Of a stretch of 5,250 bases of DNA, positions 5,098 through 5,250 are shown one piece after another. Numbering within the stretch: the first letter of the stretch is position 1; each line of letters begins with the position of its first letter. Both the position numbers and the translations under genes were made by a program. Source of the stretch: Methanoregulaceae archaeon (GTDB taxonomy: Archaea > Halobacteriota > Methanomicrobia > Methanomicrobiales > Methanospirillaceae); contig JALOPT010000129.1 of the NCBI GenBank assembly GCA_025453715.1, positions 1-5,250 of the forward strand. Reading direction: 5' to 3'. Under the pieces are notes generated by a model, which saw only the letters and a program-made list of their open reading frames with translations, was not told the origin of the DNA and made no database searches.

Positions 5098-5250
5098 ATG
5101 GCTCGTGGCAAAAAAATGGTTGAGCGCGTAATGGAGCTCATGAATGAACCGGTCCACATCCGGAATATTGGTATTGTAGCACATATTGACCATGGTAAGA
5201 CGACCCTTTCTGATAACCTGCTTGCAGGTGCAGGGATTATCAGCGAGGAA
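5098..5250 (+). CDS. fusA: Translation elongation factor 2 (aEF-2), N-terminal fragment
   Basis: A GTPase that moves tRNA and mRNA through the ribosome after each peptide bond. Only the first 51 of about 730 residues lie in the window. They hold the start of the G domain, with the P-loop AHIDHGKTT at 28-36 (Lys34 and Thr35 binding nucleotide phosphate and Mg). The preceding MARGKKMVERVMELMNEPVHIRNIGIV is typical of archaeal EF-2. The ATG at 5098 has AGGTG 6 nt upstream. Gene order rps12-rps7-fusA is the archaeal str operon, and tuf (EF-1 alpha) and rps10 would be expected downstream, outside this window. Confidence 0.96.
   Translation, partial: MARGKKMVERVMELMNEPVHIRNIGIVAHIDHGKTTLSDNLLAGAGIISEE

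Overview
The window comes from a methanogenic archaeon, most likely of the order Methanomicrobiales. The grounds are archaeal-type release factor aRF1, uS12, uS7 and EF-2, TATA-box-like promoters, Shine-Dalgarno (SD) sites of the GGAGGTGAT type, and protein wording that I recall from that order. The order-level assignment is inference from family resemblance, since no search was possible. No tRNA, rRNA, CRISPR array, IS element or obvious horizontally acquired island is visible. The genes are tightly packed.

Left part (1-3879, all minus strand): a compact gene train. Read in the direction of transcription it is queD, queE, queC, a Nudix hydrolase of the ADP-ribose pyrophosphatase type, a predicted lipoprotein alpha/beta hydrolase, and prf1 (aRF1, running off the left edge). 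The first five genes overlap or nearly touch: queD/queE by 14 nt, queE/queC by 1 nt, queC/Nudix with a 3-nt gap, and Nudix/hydrolase by 7 nt. This points to one translationally coupled operon. prf1 follows after 41 nt and may be co-transcribed or have its own promoter. QueD, QueE and QueC carry out consecutive steps from dihydroneopterin triphosphate to preQ0, which archaea insert at position 15 of tRNA and convert to archaeosine.

Middle (3880-4044): a 165-nt divergent intergenic region. On the minus side, a TATA-like element sits about 27 nt ahead of the internal queD ATG with no SD, which suggests a leaderless queD mRNA. On the plus side there are two TATA-like elements, a strong interrupted palindrome (3987-4009) in the core promoter region, and a normal SD ahead of rps12.

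Right part (4045-5250, plus strand): the start of the archaeal str operon, with rps12, rps7 and fusA (EF-2, cut by the right edge). The rpo/nusA genes that often precede rps12 in archaea are not upstream of it here.

Taken together, the window joins tRNA modification (preQ0), translation termination (aRF1) and the ribosome/elongation cluster around one divergent promoter region. The genes themselves are ordinary housekeeping types. The points most worth checking are the palindrome in the rps12 promoter, the probable leaderless start of the que operon, and the two unexpected hydrolases between the preQ0 genes and prf1. I found no convincing undescribed system.
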